Shown: positions 34,390 to 47,223 of the stretch, piece by piece
Layout of the letters: each line of letters starts with the position of its first letter
How positions within the stretch are numbered: the stretch's first letter is position 1
Source of the DNA: Plantago elongata
Taxonomy: Eukaryota > Streptophyta > Magnoliopsida > Lamiales > Plantaginaceae
Length of the DNA: 55,109 bases
Assembly (NCBI GenBank): GCA_036897095.1
Contig: JAYMSP010000373.1
Coordinates: forward strand, 1-55,109
Reading direction: 5' to 3'
Notes under the pieces: model-generated
Told to the model about the DNA's origin: nothing
The model's database searches: none
The model's input: the letters and a program-made list of their open reading frames with translations, nothing else
Translations under genes and position numbers: made by a program

Positions 34390-36714
34390 ATGCGGGTTAC
34401 ACTATTTTTAGAATGGTGTGATGTGGATGAGTGTTTTGAGGGGCAGCATAAGTATCTTGATGCTGAGTTCCCTAAGTATTACGTATGAGATGCTAAATAG
34501 AAGGTTTGAAGGGATAGGAAGCACTTCAATAATAAGGTCGAGCGGATTTATCACGTCCCCATTAAGATCGGTCCTCTTTATTACATGAGGATTATGTTGA
34601 ATCATATTAGGGGTTCCACATGCTATGAAGACTTGCGGTCGGTGCTTGGTGTGGTGCTTCCAACTTACCGTGATGTGTGTTTTGCTCTTGATTTACTAGA
34701 CGATGATAAGGAGTACATTTATGGTATAAAGGAAGCAAGTTTTTAGGCATCTGGATGCTTCCTTCAACACATGTTCATCATTATGTTTTTGTCTGATAGC
34801 ATGTCAAGGCCGTTGCACGTGTGGGAGAACTCATGGGAGCATCTATCAGACGACATCGAGTACATGATGCGTAAGAAACTAAAAAATTCGGGTATGAATT
34901 TTGGTTTTTATTTCACGTGAATATTGACATCTTCAACATGTTTTACTCTCTACTGTTCTTAAATATGTTCATCAATTTTCAATGTAGAGTTAGAACTTAG
35001 TGAAGAACAATTGAAGTATTTTGCTCGAGATCGAATCTTTGCTAAAAAGGAATGGATTTAGCTTGCGCGGATTTGACGGTATGCCCCTTCCCGATAATGT
35101 CGCAGTTATTGATGGAATGAATAAATTGATAGTTGAAGAAATGTCGTATGATGTTGGTGAGATGATGGAGAAGCACAATCGTTTATATCCATGTCTAACT
35201 GATGAGCAAAAGTCAGTATACCATACTATTATGGATGTTGTTGATTCTGGCAATGGTGGCATTTTCTTTCTATACGGTTATGGTGGCACGGGAAAAACAT
35301 TTATATGGAGCACATTATGCTCTGCGTTACATGGACGAAATGATATTGTTTTGCCAGTTGCATCCAGTGGTATAGCATCCCTTCTTCTTCCATGTGGTCG
35401 CACGGCCCATTCTAGATTCAGTATTCCATTGCAAGTGGACGAGACCACTATGTGTAGTAGAATTACACACGGGAGCGAATTGACAGGACTGCTGAAAATG
35501 ACGAAGTTAATTATTTTGGATGAAGCACCCATGACAAAACAGGTTATGTTTTGAGGCACTCAATCGCAGTCTAAGAGATGTAATGAGAGGTCCCGATGGA
35601 ATGGAATTGAACAAGCCGGTTGGTGGATTGGTTGTTGTGTTCGGTGGTGATTTCAAACAAATATTGCCCGTCATTCCAAAGGGTAGTAGACAGGATATTG
35701 TGCACGCCGCTTTGTGCTCATCTAGAAAGCTTTGGAGTTCATGTTGTGTACTTAAACTCAAAAAAAACATGCGCATGCCGGTATTGTTTACTGTCTGCTA
35801 TAAGTTTTATATCTATTTATCATTCGTAAAATGTTAAATTTATGTTTATTAGTTGTATCATAACGATTTTACATCATTTTGTTTCTAATCAGGCTGGTGG
35901 ATCAACATATGAGAAAGAAACTATTAGAGAATTAGCTGATTGGTTGTTGGAAGTTGGAGATGGAAAGGTTGGTGGTGAAAACGATGGTGAAGTAGAATTC
36001 AAAATACCAGAGGAAATTTTGATACGTCCTACTGGTGATCCGATTGACGCGATCGTTAAGAGCACGTAACATACTTCCAGGACAGAGCCATTCTTGCACC
36101 CACTAATGAGGTGGTCCATGAGGTAAATGACTATATAATGTCCATGTTACCTGGAGATGTCACCGAGTACATGAGTTCAGATGCCATCTGTCCAGATGAA
36201 GATGATATAGTAAACAGAGATGATGTTTACTCTGTTGAGTTTCTAAACACTATAAAGGCGTCTGGAATACTAAACCATATATTTCAACTGAAGGAAGGCA
36301 CTCATATTATGCTCTTAAGGAACATCGACCCGTCAGAAGAGTTGTGTAACGGAACAAGACTGATTGTAATTAAACCTGGCAAACATGTGATTCGGGCCAA
36401 GACCATACATGGAAAAAATCCAGGCAAACTGGTCTTAATACCACGCATGGTACTGCAACCTTTTGATCTTACTAAGTTTCCTATTAGATTCCAAAGGAGA
36501 CAATTCCCGATTTCAGTCTGCTATGCAATGACAATCAACAAGAGCCAAGGACAATCATTGTCACACGTCGGTCTTTATCTTCCAAACCCCGTATTTAGTC
36601 ATGGTCAGTTATACGTGGCATTCTCAAGAGTTACAAGCAAAAAAGGACTAAAGGTTTTAGCGCTTGATGAGGAAGGTAATCCCATCGATAACAACCAACA
36701 TTGTTTACAAGGAG
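34390..36714 (+). pseudogene. Helitron helicase (PIF1-like), long broken copy
   Basis: Homology runs from the region before the helicase core (FLEWCDVDEC, YYMRIMLNHIRGSTCYEDLR) to the C-terminus. Visible motifs are Walker A GYGGTGKT (35276-35299), Walker B LIILDEAPM (near 35509-35535), GGDFKQILPV (near 35643), [10 protein letters not shown] and YVAFSRVTS. Helitrons are rolling-circle transposons whose RepHel protein joins a HUH nuclease to this helicase; the nuclease part is not visible. Breaks: stops in the first 350 bp, a frameshift near 35548 after MTKQ, and a short deletion near 36068, where about 12 codons present at 26488 are missing. Two probable introns lie near 34895-34987 and 35780-35890. 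After 36735 the frame enters a CTT/TCC simple repeat. Confidence 0.88.
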
Positions 36715-36734
36715 GTGTTCACCTCTCTTTGAGG

Positions 36735-36780
36735 TATTCTTCTTCTTCCTCCTCCTCATCTTCTTCTTCTTCTTCTTTTT
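36735..36780 (+). repeat. CTT/CCT microsatellite
   Basis: A pyrimidine run of ttcttc/ctcctc units directly after the helicase homology. An open frame reads it as poly-serine, which I regard as an artefact. Confidence 0.8.
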
Positions 36781-38556
36781 TTCATTATAGATTAAATTCC
36801 AAATTCTTAGTTGTCATTTACTCACTAAATGTCAATTTATCGTTTTGCAGTTCACCACCTCGAAGACTTTTGCATCATACAATTTACTTAATTTCAATTG
36901 TTAGTTACTATTAATTATATTGGATTTACCATTTGTTGCAAGTTGTAGTGTACTTTGATTTGCACCTATGACACACTTTCTTCATCTGTTCAATAAGTAA
37001 TCTATACTGTGGTATCGCCACGGGTTGGTACTAGTGTATTAAAAGGTTAAAAGTTTAACTAACATTTTGAAATATTTATGTTAATAGTATTCATTTTAAA
37101 ATTAAAAAGAATAGAAGTAAAATATTTATGTATCCAACATGAAAGTAAAGTACTATAGTTTGGAACAACTTAAACATGACTATAGAAAATCTAAACCATA
37201 GAGAAATTGCAGTAAATTATATTAACTGATGTTACACCAAACAAGATACACATAATTACATTATTATAATGTCATAATCTTGATGAGAAGTTCCCTAATT
37301 TAGTTGATTTAAAAATGCTCCAAAATTGTGAATAGATAACCTCGTTGACGACTTCATTATCATCAGTAAATAAAAATAAATTAGTTATTAACATCTATCT
37401 TCGGACATTAAAAAATGTTTGGTACATCATGTCCGAAAAATACAACGAATGAGTGTTACGGGATGTTAAAAGTACAAACGGTGTGTTTGTTATTTCGTTA
37501 TCGTTTTATGTCCTACTCATTTTTTGATTAACATCTAAAAGTTATTGGCATTTGGTACTATTTTACACATATAACCAGGAAATTTAAGAAGAGAACAGAT
37601 AATAACATCACCTTATGGGACAGCTGTATTACAGTAGTCCAATTTGATGAATGTGTTCCTTCATTTTCTGTTTAATTATTGTTCGGTTAGTAGCTTATGT
37701 TTCAAGATTAATTTCTTTACCAATGATGTTAACACTCATTGTGGAAGTCAAAAGTAAGAAACTAAGCCCACTAGGCCAGCCTGTTTGTGGAGTGAACTTT
37801 CAACGTGTTACATGCACACCCATTTAACTTCGTGTCTGAGTTTCGCACTATTATTATCACTAAATCGAACATGAACATATTATTTTTAAAATCAACAACA
37901 CAAATATATTCCGCTTTATCTTAACATATAACATAAATTGGTAAGTATATAGATGACGGTTCCTTAATCAATGGATTAACTCCATAATTCCCATTATGTA
38001 ACGGCTTGGTAACAAATATCAAGGGTTTTGTTTAAGCAAGGTGGATTAGTTGAGCTTACCAAATCGCATATTAATATTGGACATAGAAATAAATGAGAAA
38101 TAAGTGATATTAGTATTACTGACCCTACAAGTCCACCCACTGTATCTGTCCATGTCTGGAGTGGATTGATTTCTAATGAGTACAACGGTAACAAGATCAA
38201 GATGTTACTGAAAGGGCACATGAATCAACTCTTCATTTTATCAGATAATACTACAAGAATGTGATCACAGCAGGACTTAAACCTTCTACCCTTAGGAGCA
38301 TCTCCATCTACAGTTGAGTACCATTTTTTGACTAACTTATTTACTACGTACATCTCCGTACCATTCTCTGCAACGTGATTTATCCCAACACGAATGCAGT
38401 GCTTAGCATCAATGGCCGAAAGCAGTAACAAGATTGTAATAATAAACAAATAGTTCACATCTTCTATGCCTCGTTGATGTACTAGTAAATTTCAAGGCTG
38501 AAACCGACTATCCTTTGATTTCTTGTATTGTTTGGAAGAGATGAGATCACAGGGAT
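36781..38556. other. Intergenic DNA downstream of HY5
   Basis: About 1.8 kb, AT-rich. The HY5 3' UTR should occupy the last few hundred bases. A 77-codon minus-strand frame (38458-38225) with a signal-peptide-like start has no ATG and is not called as a gene. Confidence 0.5.
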
Positions 38557-41500
38557 CTACTTTCTTCCCTCCTGTGCACCAGCTGTTGTGTTCTTCAGTA
38601 TCTGCAGACAAAAATTACCATATGTAATTGTTTTTTCAGTTTGAGGGGTCATCCAGTTCAAGTAGAAAAGCGGATACGAATGACAGGCTTATAAGTTATA
38701 ACATGTTGACAGGAGAAATGACCAAATAACAGAATCAGAGTCTGCAAGTTTGCAACGTAGAAACAAGATACCGTGGCCTGCAAGTGAAGGACTTTTATGT
38801 TGATAGTCCTGATACAAATATGCTGCCATGAATTTCACTAAATGTTTCTGAACTGAGTCAATACTAGAAAGTCCATATGTTTGCACCATGCAGCACTAAC
38901 CGCGCGATGTGCTACAAAAATATTTTAATATGTTCTTAATTAACACCAGGTGAAAACGCCTTACGCTGCAAACATGCGGATCGGATTATTTTCATTTCCA
39001 GTTTTCCTTTAACTCTATTAATTGATAAGAACATACTCCATTATGATTATATCTTGATAGGATATACTTTAAGAACCCCATGAGACGAGGAAGCTTCAGA
39101 TCATAACTCTCACAGATAGTTTTTTACAAGATTTCAGTTGATACTAATGCACACTTTCACTTTAGAAGGGTCTACTTCACTAGAAACTAGCATCCTTGTT
39201 TGTAGCTACATAGAAAATGGGACGAAGTAACGAGCATATGACACTGACCAATGCACTAAAGGAGCATAGCAGCTTGTTCTTGAGCCTAATCCATTTTCAT
39301 CCCACAGTGCACTAGCCAAACTAAAAGAGGTAGTATTCTAAGAGTTCGTTCATCCTATCATCTTCGCGTGAGAGTAAAGTAAGCCACAAAAGCAAGTATA
39401 CGGTGGCACCACCATGACAAATTGGGAATGTCCCCAGTATTTTCTTTCGGGAGTTTCAAGAAGGTCAAAAGCAAGGCTCACTATACAACACCCAAATACT
39501 GAGGAACCAGTCCCCACAAGATCAAAATCTAGTAATGAATTTATGAGTCACTAACCAGTAGTTTATAATGACATGTATGTAATGATGGCAATATTCAAGA
39601 GATCTCTGGAAGATTAGGACAACATGTAATAAAAAATGCAAACATGGAAACCGAGTTAAAAGATGAGCAAGCAGGATGGAATACAGACCTGTCTAAGCAT
39701 TTGGTTCTCATTCTGCAAAGTGGAAAGCCTTTCTTCAAGCTCAGCGTTCTTCGTTTCCAGTTCCTTAACCCTTGCCTCCAAATCAATCAAGTAAGCCTTC
39801 TTCCTCTCCCTTGCTTGCTGTGCTGAAACTCTGTTCCTCAACAACCTATCCTCATCCACCAAAAAGAGAACTCAATTACAACAATACCCCTAATAATCAA
39901 CTGCCATAACATGATACATTTCATTTAGCAAGATATGATAGCAAGTATAAGTACACTACACAAAAACTTCTTAAAGCTACTCTACCTCTAAATCTCTAAT
40001 GCTTTCAGGCTGAAGAATGTCTTGACACAATTTAAATATTACTAAATCAAGACTATGGGTCATGGCATCAATATTATGTGCACTCCTAAATCCTAATTAC
40101 TATCGTTTATTTACTGAAGTAAGAGTTTATTACCCATATCACTGCTCAAATCTTGTTCACAACGGGCCCTAACATTTCAAGTTTTCAACAGTTTGGCCTG
40201 AAAATTTATGCAGACAAAATTTCCACCTCTTGAGACACTTTAGTTGGTAAAGATGCACAGTGGTGCACTTGCAACAATGTTTAGAGACCTAGGTCATTCA
40301 CGAAATCGAGTATTAAATCTTATTGCGACATCTGACAGGAATATTACACATAAGTGAACCTATGAGTACGACCCATACAGAATGGTTCAACTTACCAATC
40401 AGTCAACAAGTGTTTTGACAATAATGCCCTATATTTAATGTATAATACTACCTCCTCCCAGAAAAAAATGCACATATTCAATTTATATTTAATGTCACAT
40501 TTTCGTTTTAGAATCCAAATGCCCATTTTAGAAATGAGTAATTACTCATTTCGAACCACATACTACCAATATAGTTTATGCCTTGATATCTACGTCCAAA
40601 ACCAAATGTATCATTTGTTCTGGGATTGAGTGAGGACTATATTATTCGATATTTCAATCGTACACTAGTTCCAAGTCAAATATAACCGGTAGAAGCACTG
40701 TTACGTAGCTTTATTCGGCTGAAGTCGAAATACTCAAATCTAAGTAGGTGATGGGCAAAAGATAAATTGCCATGACAAGAGAGTCCCTACACAACAACCT
40801 AAGTTCATGAGTATGACCACTGACTAGTCCCATTCCATTTCTCCCCAAAACGCATCTCTCTCTAACCAAACTTCCAAAGTGGTCCCTAGCAATATTCTAC
40901 TTTTGGGTCACATGTGATGTGTCACCATGTGATTGGATAAGGTTGCTACTTAAATTACCTTTTTAACCTCTTGTTCTCCTTATCAGCCGGACTCCTCCCT
41001 CTCCGCCTAGAACCGCCACCTGACGGTTGAACCGGACCGGCTGCAGATCCTCCGTCTCGCCCCGAAGTCATCGGACCACCTGCCTCCCCTCCGATCTCCG
41101 GCACTCTTCTTATTTCATCATCACTCTCCATCCCTTCAAAAGAGAACATTAACATCAAGTCTTGGCAAATTTTACCAAAATTCTGGATAACAAATAAAAC
41201 CCAGTTAAAACAACTAAATTTTTTACTTGAGTCAGTATTTTAATTCTACACCAAACAATGGGCTCTAACCTAATTGAGATGAAATTAACAAGAAATTTCA
41301 AAATTCTTTAAAATATCTGCACAATTTCATCCTGTATACACATTTGATTTTAAATCTCACATCTGCAATAATCCAAGTATCATTCATAAATCATAACTAC
41401 CATATTCGCAACTTAAATAGCAAAAAATTGGATTTTTAAAAGATAACAAGAAAAGAAAAAGAATACATCAGCAAAATGTTGAAGAATCTCACATTCCGCA

Positions 41501-41717
41501 TAAACCCACATAGAATCCTTCACAGACATAATCAAAGATCACATCTTTCTACCTTCTAAGCAACTTGCATTGTAAAGATTACATTTTTACAAATGAAAAA
41601 CAAAAGAAGAAGCACTAAACCTTCTTTAAGCTCAAGATGAAGAGCAGAACTGGAAGATCTCTCACTGCTAGACGGCAGAGAATTTGCAGCAACTGAACTG
41701 GTAGCTTGCTCTTGCAT
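38557..41717 (-). CDS. HY5: bZIP transcription factor HY5 (ELONGATED HYPOCOTYL 5)
   Basis: Four exons (41717-41621, 41133-40959, 39845-39689, 38601-38557) give 157 aa. HY5 is the nuclear bZIP activator of light responses. It binds ACGT-core G-boxes, and COP1/SPA targets it for degradation in darkness. Visible features are the conserved start MQEQATSS, a serine-rich segment with likely CK2 sites ([10 protein letters not shown]), the COP1-binding motif [11 protein letters not shown] (35-45) and the basic region [26 protein letters not shown]. Asn95-x7-Arg103 is the DNA-contact pair. A leucine zipper follows from Leu110 ([20 protein letters not shown]). The C-terminus ends in [13 protein letters not shown], encoded by a 45-base last exon. 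It is slightly shorter than Arabidopsis HY5 (168 aa). The frame is intact. Confidence 0.97.
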
Positions 41718-41870
41718 TTTCCTAAACTGCAGAGAGAGAGAAAGTTGAGTTTTTTTTTTTTTTAGAGAGAGAATGAGAAAGTGGTGATATTTGAGGTGTC
41801 GGAGGAAAAAAGAGCGGGATGTAAATGGTGAGTAAAGAGACACTGAAAGAAGAAGAGACGTTTTCGATAA
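41718..41870 (-). promoter_or_regulatory. HY5 5' leader, pyrimidine-rich
   Basis: On the transcribed (minus) strand this holds CT-rich runs (ctttctctctctctgcag) directly before the start codon, and a 13-base A run at 41750-41762. The ctctctgcag could act as a splice acceptor, so a 5' UTR intron cannot be excluded. Confidence 0.4.
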
Positions 41871-41940
41871 TACAGTGGCCGTTGGATAGAGTTTGATCGG
41901 ACGGTGGATGGGTGGTGATCGTGGAGGTTTGTAAGCCAGG

Positions 41941-41980
41941 ACGTGTTGGATTAATCAAAGGTGAACGTGTTGGAGACGTG
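41941..41980 (-). promoter_or_regulatory. Cluster of ACGT cores upstream of HY5, including a T/G-box
   Basis: ACGT cores lie at 41941-41944, 41965-41968 and 41976-41979, about 225-262 bp upstream of the HY5 start codon. The middle one reads CACGTT on the minus strand (41964-41969), the T/G-box. HY5 and related bZIPs bind ACGT-core sites, and HY5 is known to act on its own promoter in Arabidopsis, so this is a plausible feedback site. A 14 bp sequence gatcggacggtgga occurs at about 41895 and again at about 42011. Confidence 0.5.
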
Positions 41981-42109
41981 GAGTGATTTGGAGCGTGGGG
42001 ATTGAAGGTTGATCGGACGGTGGAGAGGTGGGTAGAGTAGATGCAGTGGATTGGGACCATGGTTTTAAAACAATTGTGTGAGCTGGTGGATGGACAAAAC
42101 ACGGCCATT

Positions 42110-43844
42110 GCCTCTTCAACTAGCTACTAGTTAGGAACTCTTCATATATGCTTGATGGTATTTAATGACTAGGGGTATATTCGAGTGGGTGAGGATGGTA
42201 TTTCACAAGGACTCTTATCGACTTGTAAATGAGTAGAAGATAAGTAATAAGTAAGAAATCGTAAAATGTAGATATCTGAATAAAGTAATATCGTTACTAT
42301 CACGATATTTGTGACATTGTTATGTTCATCTTGAGAAATATCAAATATACATCTTATCTTTATCAAATGCACCAGAGTAAAGTTTTCGATCACTTGACAT
42401 TTTATACGAATTGACCTATGGGTAATCATGGTCCAAGGCCCAACTAAAGGGTTCATGCACTGTCCTTGGTTCTTGGTGAGGGACTATGAGTAATTTGGTG
42501 ATAGTATCATCGTGATAGTTGGAAATTTGAAGTGGGATAAATTGGTAGTTTCAACTTATCAGTTCAACAGTGATCAATTTTAAAATGAATAAGTAAGTAG
42601 TTTAAAAGTTTTTCAATGTACACATAAATGAGACTAGGGCAATGTGTATTCATCTATACAATTAACACTTTACCTGAAGATCATCATATGAAAAGTAAAG
42701 TTACCAATACAAATGATATTGGTATCACCGTATGAAAAATAGACTTGTTAGTCGTGTTACCTAAACAAGTAGTGTAGTGTAGTGTAGCACTAATGGAGAG
42801 TTGCAACCGAAGAAGCAAAGGATTTTATTGCTAATCTAGTGGTATGATCATTGTCAGCTCAATTTTAAGTGACATTTCAACCGCCATATTATTTCTTCAA
42901 ATAGTAATAATCCTCACTTAGCTTTACAAAATATTCCAAAATGCTTAATTATGGATAGCCGATGAAGGTCAACAAGTGCTAGTGGACCTTTGCAAATTTG
43001 ATCAATGTGTTAACTGTTGCCAATATTCGTGTGATATAATCCAACCACTTTTATGCACTATCAAGAGAAGAAGTGGTTGTAATAAATATCTAGAGTTCAA
43101 CATAATCTTATTTCTTTTTATGGATTTTCGAGTATCTCAAAATATTTATAGCTGATTGATAAGTTTAAGACACTCCATGTAGAATTAAATGATAAATTCG
43201 TATTGTTCAATAATTGTGATTGTAATATTATATTTAAAAAAAAATTATGATGAGCCAATTCAAAATTTATAAAGGCTATACAAAATTACAAGCTTTTACT
43301 AACGGTTTGATATAGATCTGGAGTTGAATTCTCTCCATTCGGATTGAAGTTTTAAAAACCATAAACGCAACTAAAATTGAGAAATTCAACCGATTCTATG
43401 CCAAATTATTAATAACCGTACATAACATTTTTTATTTTTTTTCATATTTTATGGGTGGCAAACGTCTATGCAGTTTGCTGTGTGCCCCTCCGTACGGAAG
43501 AAGTGAAGATGAACATATGATATTTGTGAGCATTTATTCATCTGGATTTCCACCAAAGAATTTACCTGCCATACATATATAGGAAGTCAAATATCTGCAC
43601 TGGGTCCAAACCCCTGTTATTCCTTGTTTTCTACTACTCATGAGTTTCATGTGACACTGACCAAAGGTATAGAAATACAGATTTCATACAATTGGATGCT
43701 ACATTAACTATACTTCCCTCAAAATATCTTCCTGCTTATATGAAGTAAAACACGAAACCTAGCACATCGTGATTTCACAAGAAGATTAGAACTAGGTTGT
43801 TTGATTACAAAGGCGCGATAATATTGAAAGTCCAAACTCATGCT
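42110..43844. other. Intergenic region between HY5 and OCP3
   Basis: About 1.7 kb, AT-rich, containing the distal HY5 upstream region and the OCP3 3' UTR near 43844. At about 42770-42785 gtagt/gtgta is repeated several times. No gene was seen. Confidence 0.5.
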
Positions 43845-46223
43845 TCACTTGGTGAAGACTGTTTCAGCAGTAGCAGCAGGCTTCAGGTATGGAACACGAG
43901 TTTCAGGTACTCCATCTTCTGCCCGTTTCTCTTCAAACCACTTCACTACTTTTTTACGAGGCAAATTCGTCAGATGGACTATGCTGCTGATCATCGCATT
44001 CTGCATTGAATTAAGCCACAAAAAATAACACATTAAGTAAGTTTGAATCATGAATAGTAGGGAGAAGCAGAACTGGTTTAGAAAACAACGATAACTTCCA
44101 GACTCTTTTACGAACATACAATCATGTCAAATTATAACAAGGCAAAGGGCATTAAAAAAAGATATTTTCATGGATTGCATAAGAATGGCCTAAACGCCTT
44201 TTTCCTCTCTCATTTATCTCTCACAGGAACATTTATGTCTTCATCAAGCACATTGGAAGAGCAATTGAGAACTGATTATAAGTTAACAAGTTACAACAAC
44301 TCTCTGGAACGAGATTACACAAGTTCCTCAGTGTCAGTCTGAACAGGACCAATCTTATGAACTAACCAGTAAATGAGTGCTCACTTACTGCTACCCCCAA
44401 TTCCCATACAAATGTTTTGCATCGCAACAGATCGAATATGCACAATTCATAAATTGTAAAAAATTCAGAATACTTTAATATAACAAACACATTTTGACTC
44501 ACCGTTGGACGCTTAGATCTGTTATAGACTTGTTCAAGAGTTTCGACGTGTACTTTCTTCAATCGCTTCCGAGCAGACCAGTTGCCCTGCATGACATGAA
44601 CTGGCACCTTCTTCTCTACTTCAGGACTTGCAGCTTGTTCAGCTGTCTCCACAATTTCCACGGGTTCCTCCACAGCAACAGGCTGGGGCTTCACTGAAAT
44701 AGGCTTGTCTGGTAAAGCAGCACTCATAAGAACAAGACTCGGAGGAGGGTCACGAAGTAAACTGAGGACATCGGCTCTATCAAGACATAGTTCTGCTGCC
44801 AGATCTTTAATCTGAAAGAGAAGAATGAATACATGGAGGGAAGGTAAGATGAGGATAAAATTTGGAAATAACAAGTGGTCAATTGGCGTTCACAATGACC
44901 TGCAGGTACAATTACTTTGAAACGTCGAGACCACGTGAGGATAATATCGAAACTAGTTTTCATCCAACAATCAAGTATAGAATACCAGAATGCAGACAGT
45001 ATGAAGTTGCAATGCTGAACATATTCAAGTGAGTAGAATCAAGAACTAAATTGAGAATGGCATCGTCTTTTTATTGTTTGGACGTTAAACGCATTAAGCA
45101 TGAAGAAGACCATATTCTTCATAACCATAACATGTAAAAAAACAAATATGGAGATGTGAATGCATCAAAGACTTACTTTAGTCTTTCGTCGACCATTCTT
45201 CAAAGCATAAGCCAATCTCCTCATTTGCCAATTCTTAAGCTTCAGCGGCATTTCCTCCTCTTCATCCTCCTCATCAACGTCATCTTCTTCCTCCTCCTCT
45301 TCGCCATCCTCATCCTCTCCCGCTTCCTCTTCATCACCATCACCATCACCAACTTCCCCAGCAGCAAGAGCCTCGAAAGCTGACAACAACTTAGCATCAC
45401 CCTCCAACGCCTCAGCTAGTTCCTGCTCAAGCTTCGCCATTTCCTCCTCACTTATCTCCTCATCATCTTCATCACCATCACCATTCAACTCATCATTTTT
45501 AAGATCTTCCTCAAGCTGACGAAAAAGCGCCTCAAATGCATCTTCCTCTTCATCCGGAACCTTCTTACCAGGCAATTTCTTCTGCACACAACACAACACA
45601 ACACAACAAACCTCCTATCAATCAAATCTTTAAAAAAACTCCACCCCACCCCCCTTCACCTTATCAACTAAATCAACTTATTCTCCTGTCTGACGAAATC
45701 CATACGTTGCACGAATTCATAGCTACTTACTCATAAACTCAACAATTCGAAAGCTAATCCTTCAATAAGCCAGTCTTCAAATTTTAGAAATTACAAACGA
45801 TGCCTCCATTGAAATTGGCAACACTATCAAGTCAATTTCATTTTATCAGTTACCTCATGAATTCGTTTTTCCAAATAGAGCCTTAATGTGACACAACAAT
45901 TACAGATAATGATAAGGAACCTGTTTAATTCCCCTATTCTCTAACACATCACAAAAACCAGATAGCAAAAATAGCTAAAATTCTCACATTTGTGATGTCA
46001 AATCGACGAAGTATTCTGTAATTGTACACAAAAAAGTTACCTTTTTGGGTATCTTTGGAGTGCTTTCGCCACGGCGGCGGCTGGAGCAAGTGAGAGTGGT
46101 GGCGCGTGAGGTGAAATGGCGCGTGGAGAGATAATTGGACAGAGTGTTCCTGGGAATTATGGAAGAGAAGGGTTCGTTGTGTGGAGTAGTGCAGCACCGG
46201 AGTGTAATGGATGTTGACGCCAT
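43845..46223 (-). CDS. OCP3: OCP3-like homeodomain-type protein (OVEREXPRESSOR OF CATIONIC PEROXIDASE 3)
   Basis: Four exons (46223-46041, 45581-45177, 44811-44503, 44000-43845) give 350 aa, all phase 0. The N-terminus (about 1-55) is Ser/Thr/Arg-rich and lacks acidic residues apart from one Glu, like a chloroplast transit peptide. A very acidic region follows, with long Glu/Asp runs (about residues 65-170), then LKNWQMRRLAYALKNGRRKTKIKDLAAELCLDRADVLSLLRDPPP. The C-terminus holds the divergent homeobox-like part: NWSARKRLKKVHVETLEQVY and LPRKKVVKWFEEKRAEDGVP. In Arabidopsis OCP3 restrains defence against necrotrophs and affects drought and ABA responses. It was first described as a nuclear homeodomain factor and later linked to chloroplast RNA editing; the transit-like start here supports plastid import. 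Confidence 0.93.
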
Positions 46224-47223
46224 GGCTGATAAGCTGCTTCTTCTCTTCTTCTTCGCCACTCTGTTTCGTCCATTTTATCTGCAAAACATATATGAAGTCG
46301 TGTTTGGTGGCTTAAATTCAAGTGTATAGAATTAGCAACTTTATCTAAACATCTTGATTCCCTTTTCAATGTGGAATATTTTGCACTTTGGTGCCTCTAG
46401 TTTATGGATTAGCTAATTGAATATCAACCGGAGAGCCACTACTTAAAATTGTCCCGAAAAATTATTTAGCGAGAAGGTGATGTTACGATCCGACCACTAA
46501 TCGATTGAGATTTAACTTTTTCAGCATGTATAATAACTCTACTCCTAGTGTTACTCTAACCTCACTGTGCACTTTGTTCTCTCCTTTCTAAGATTGTTAT
46601 CTAACTTTAGAGTCTTATAGATGAATTTTTAAAAGGTCGATACGAGTAGTGTTTTCAATCACTTAATCTCTCTAAAACTTTGGATTCTTGCAATGACAAT
46701 CAATTAAGAATAAAGCATATGAAATTATAGTGTCATCATATGTAGTTTCATTTATGGAATTAGATCGACTTAAATTAGTTGGTCATGAAAATTATATATG
46801 CTTGTATTACTGTCCTCAACTCCACAAACGAGGATTAATTAGGCACATCCTAGACAAGCCACAATATAACATAATGCAGTCAGGTAAATGGAATATGAAT
46901 GCGATCACAATTATGCAATTCGATAATTATCAATATCCACAAAATTTTAATTTATCTTAACCATGATTGTAAATATAATTGCGTGGCTACATCAAATGAA
47001 ACTCACGTGCTACGATAGCATAATGATGTGGAATCCTAATAGATTGCAATGATAAATCAAAAAAGCTATCCTTTGTGTAAAATCGCTCAAACCTGAGGGC
47101 TGAGAACACAATATCCACCGGCGAAATTGCAATTGGTTAAATAGTGGTTTCTTCTTCGGTAAGTCCACCAAATAACTTCCGATCCGTACTCTCTCTCACA
47201 GACACAGTTAGACGGCTGCAAGA
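46224..47223. promoter_or_regulatory. Divergent promoter region of OCP3 and the membrane-protein gene
   Basis: Exactly 1.0 kb between two start codons that face away from each other. OCP3 control sequences should lie at the left and those of the membrane-protein gene at the right. No clear shared element was recognised. Confidence 0.4.

Noticed and set aside
36720..36914. Poly-serine extension of the helicase open frame
   Set aside because: It is a translated CTT/CCT microsatellite beyond the end of the helicase homology.
38225..38458. Minus-strand 77-codon frame with a signal-peptide-like start and three cysteines, downstream of HY5
   Set aside because: It begins at GTG. The nearby ATG (38460) is followed at once by TGA, and no upstream exon with a matching phase was found. 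It most likely lies in the HY5 3' region.
40446..40640. Possible Stowaway-like end (tactacctcctcccagaaaa) in HY5 intron 2
   Set aside because: Only one end is visible and no matching inverted end or TA-flanked partner was found.
45156..45383. Plus-strand frame opposite OCP3 exon 2
   Set aside because: Antisense shadow of the Glu/Asp-rich coding run.
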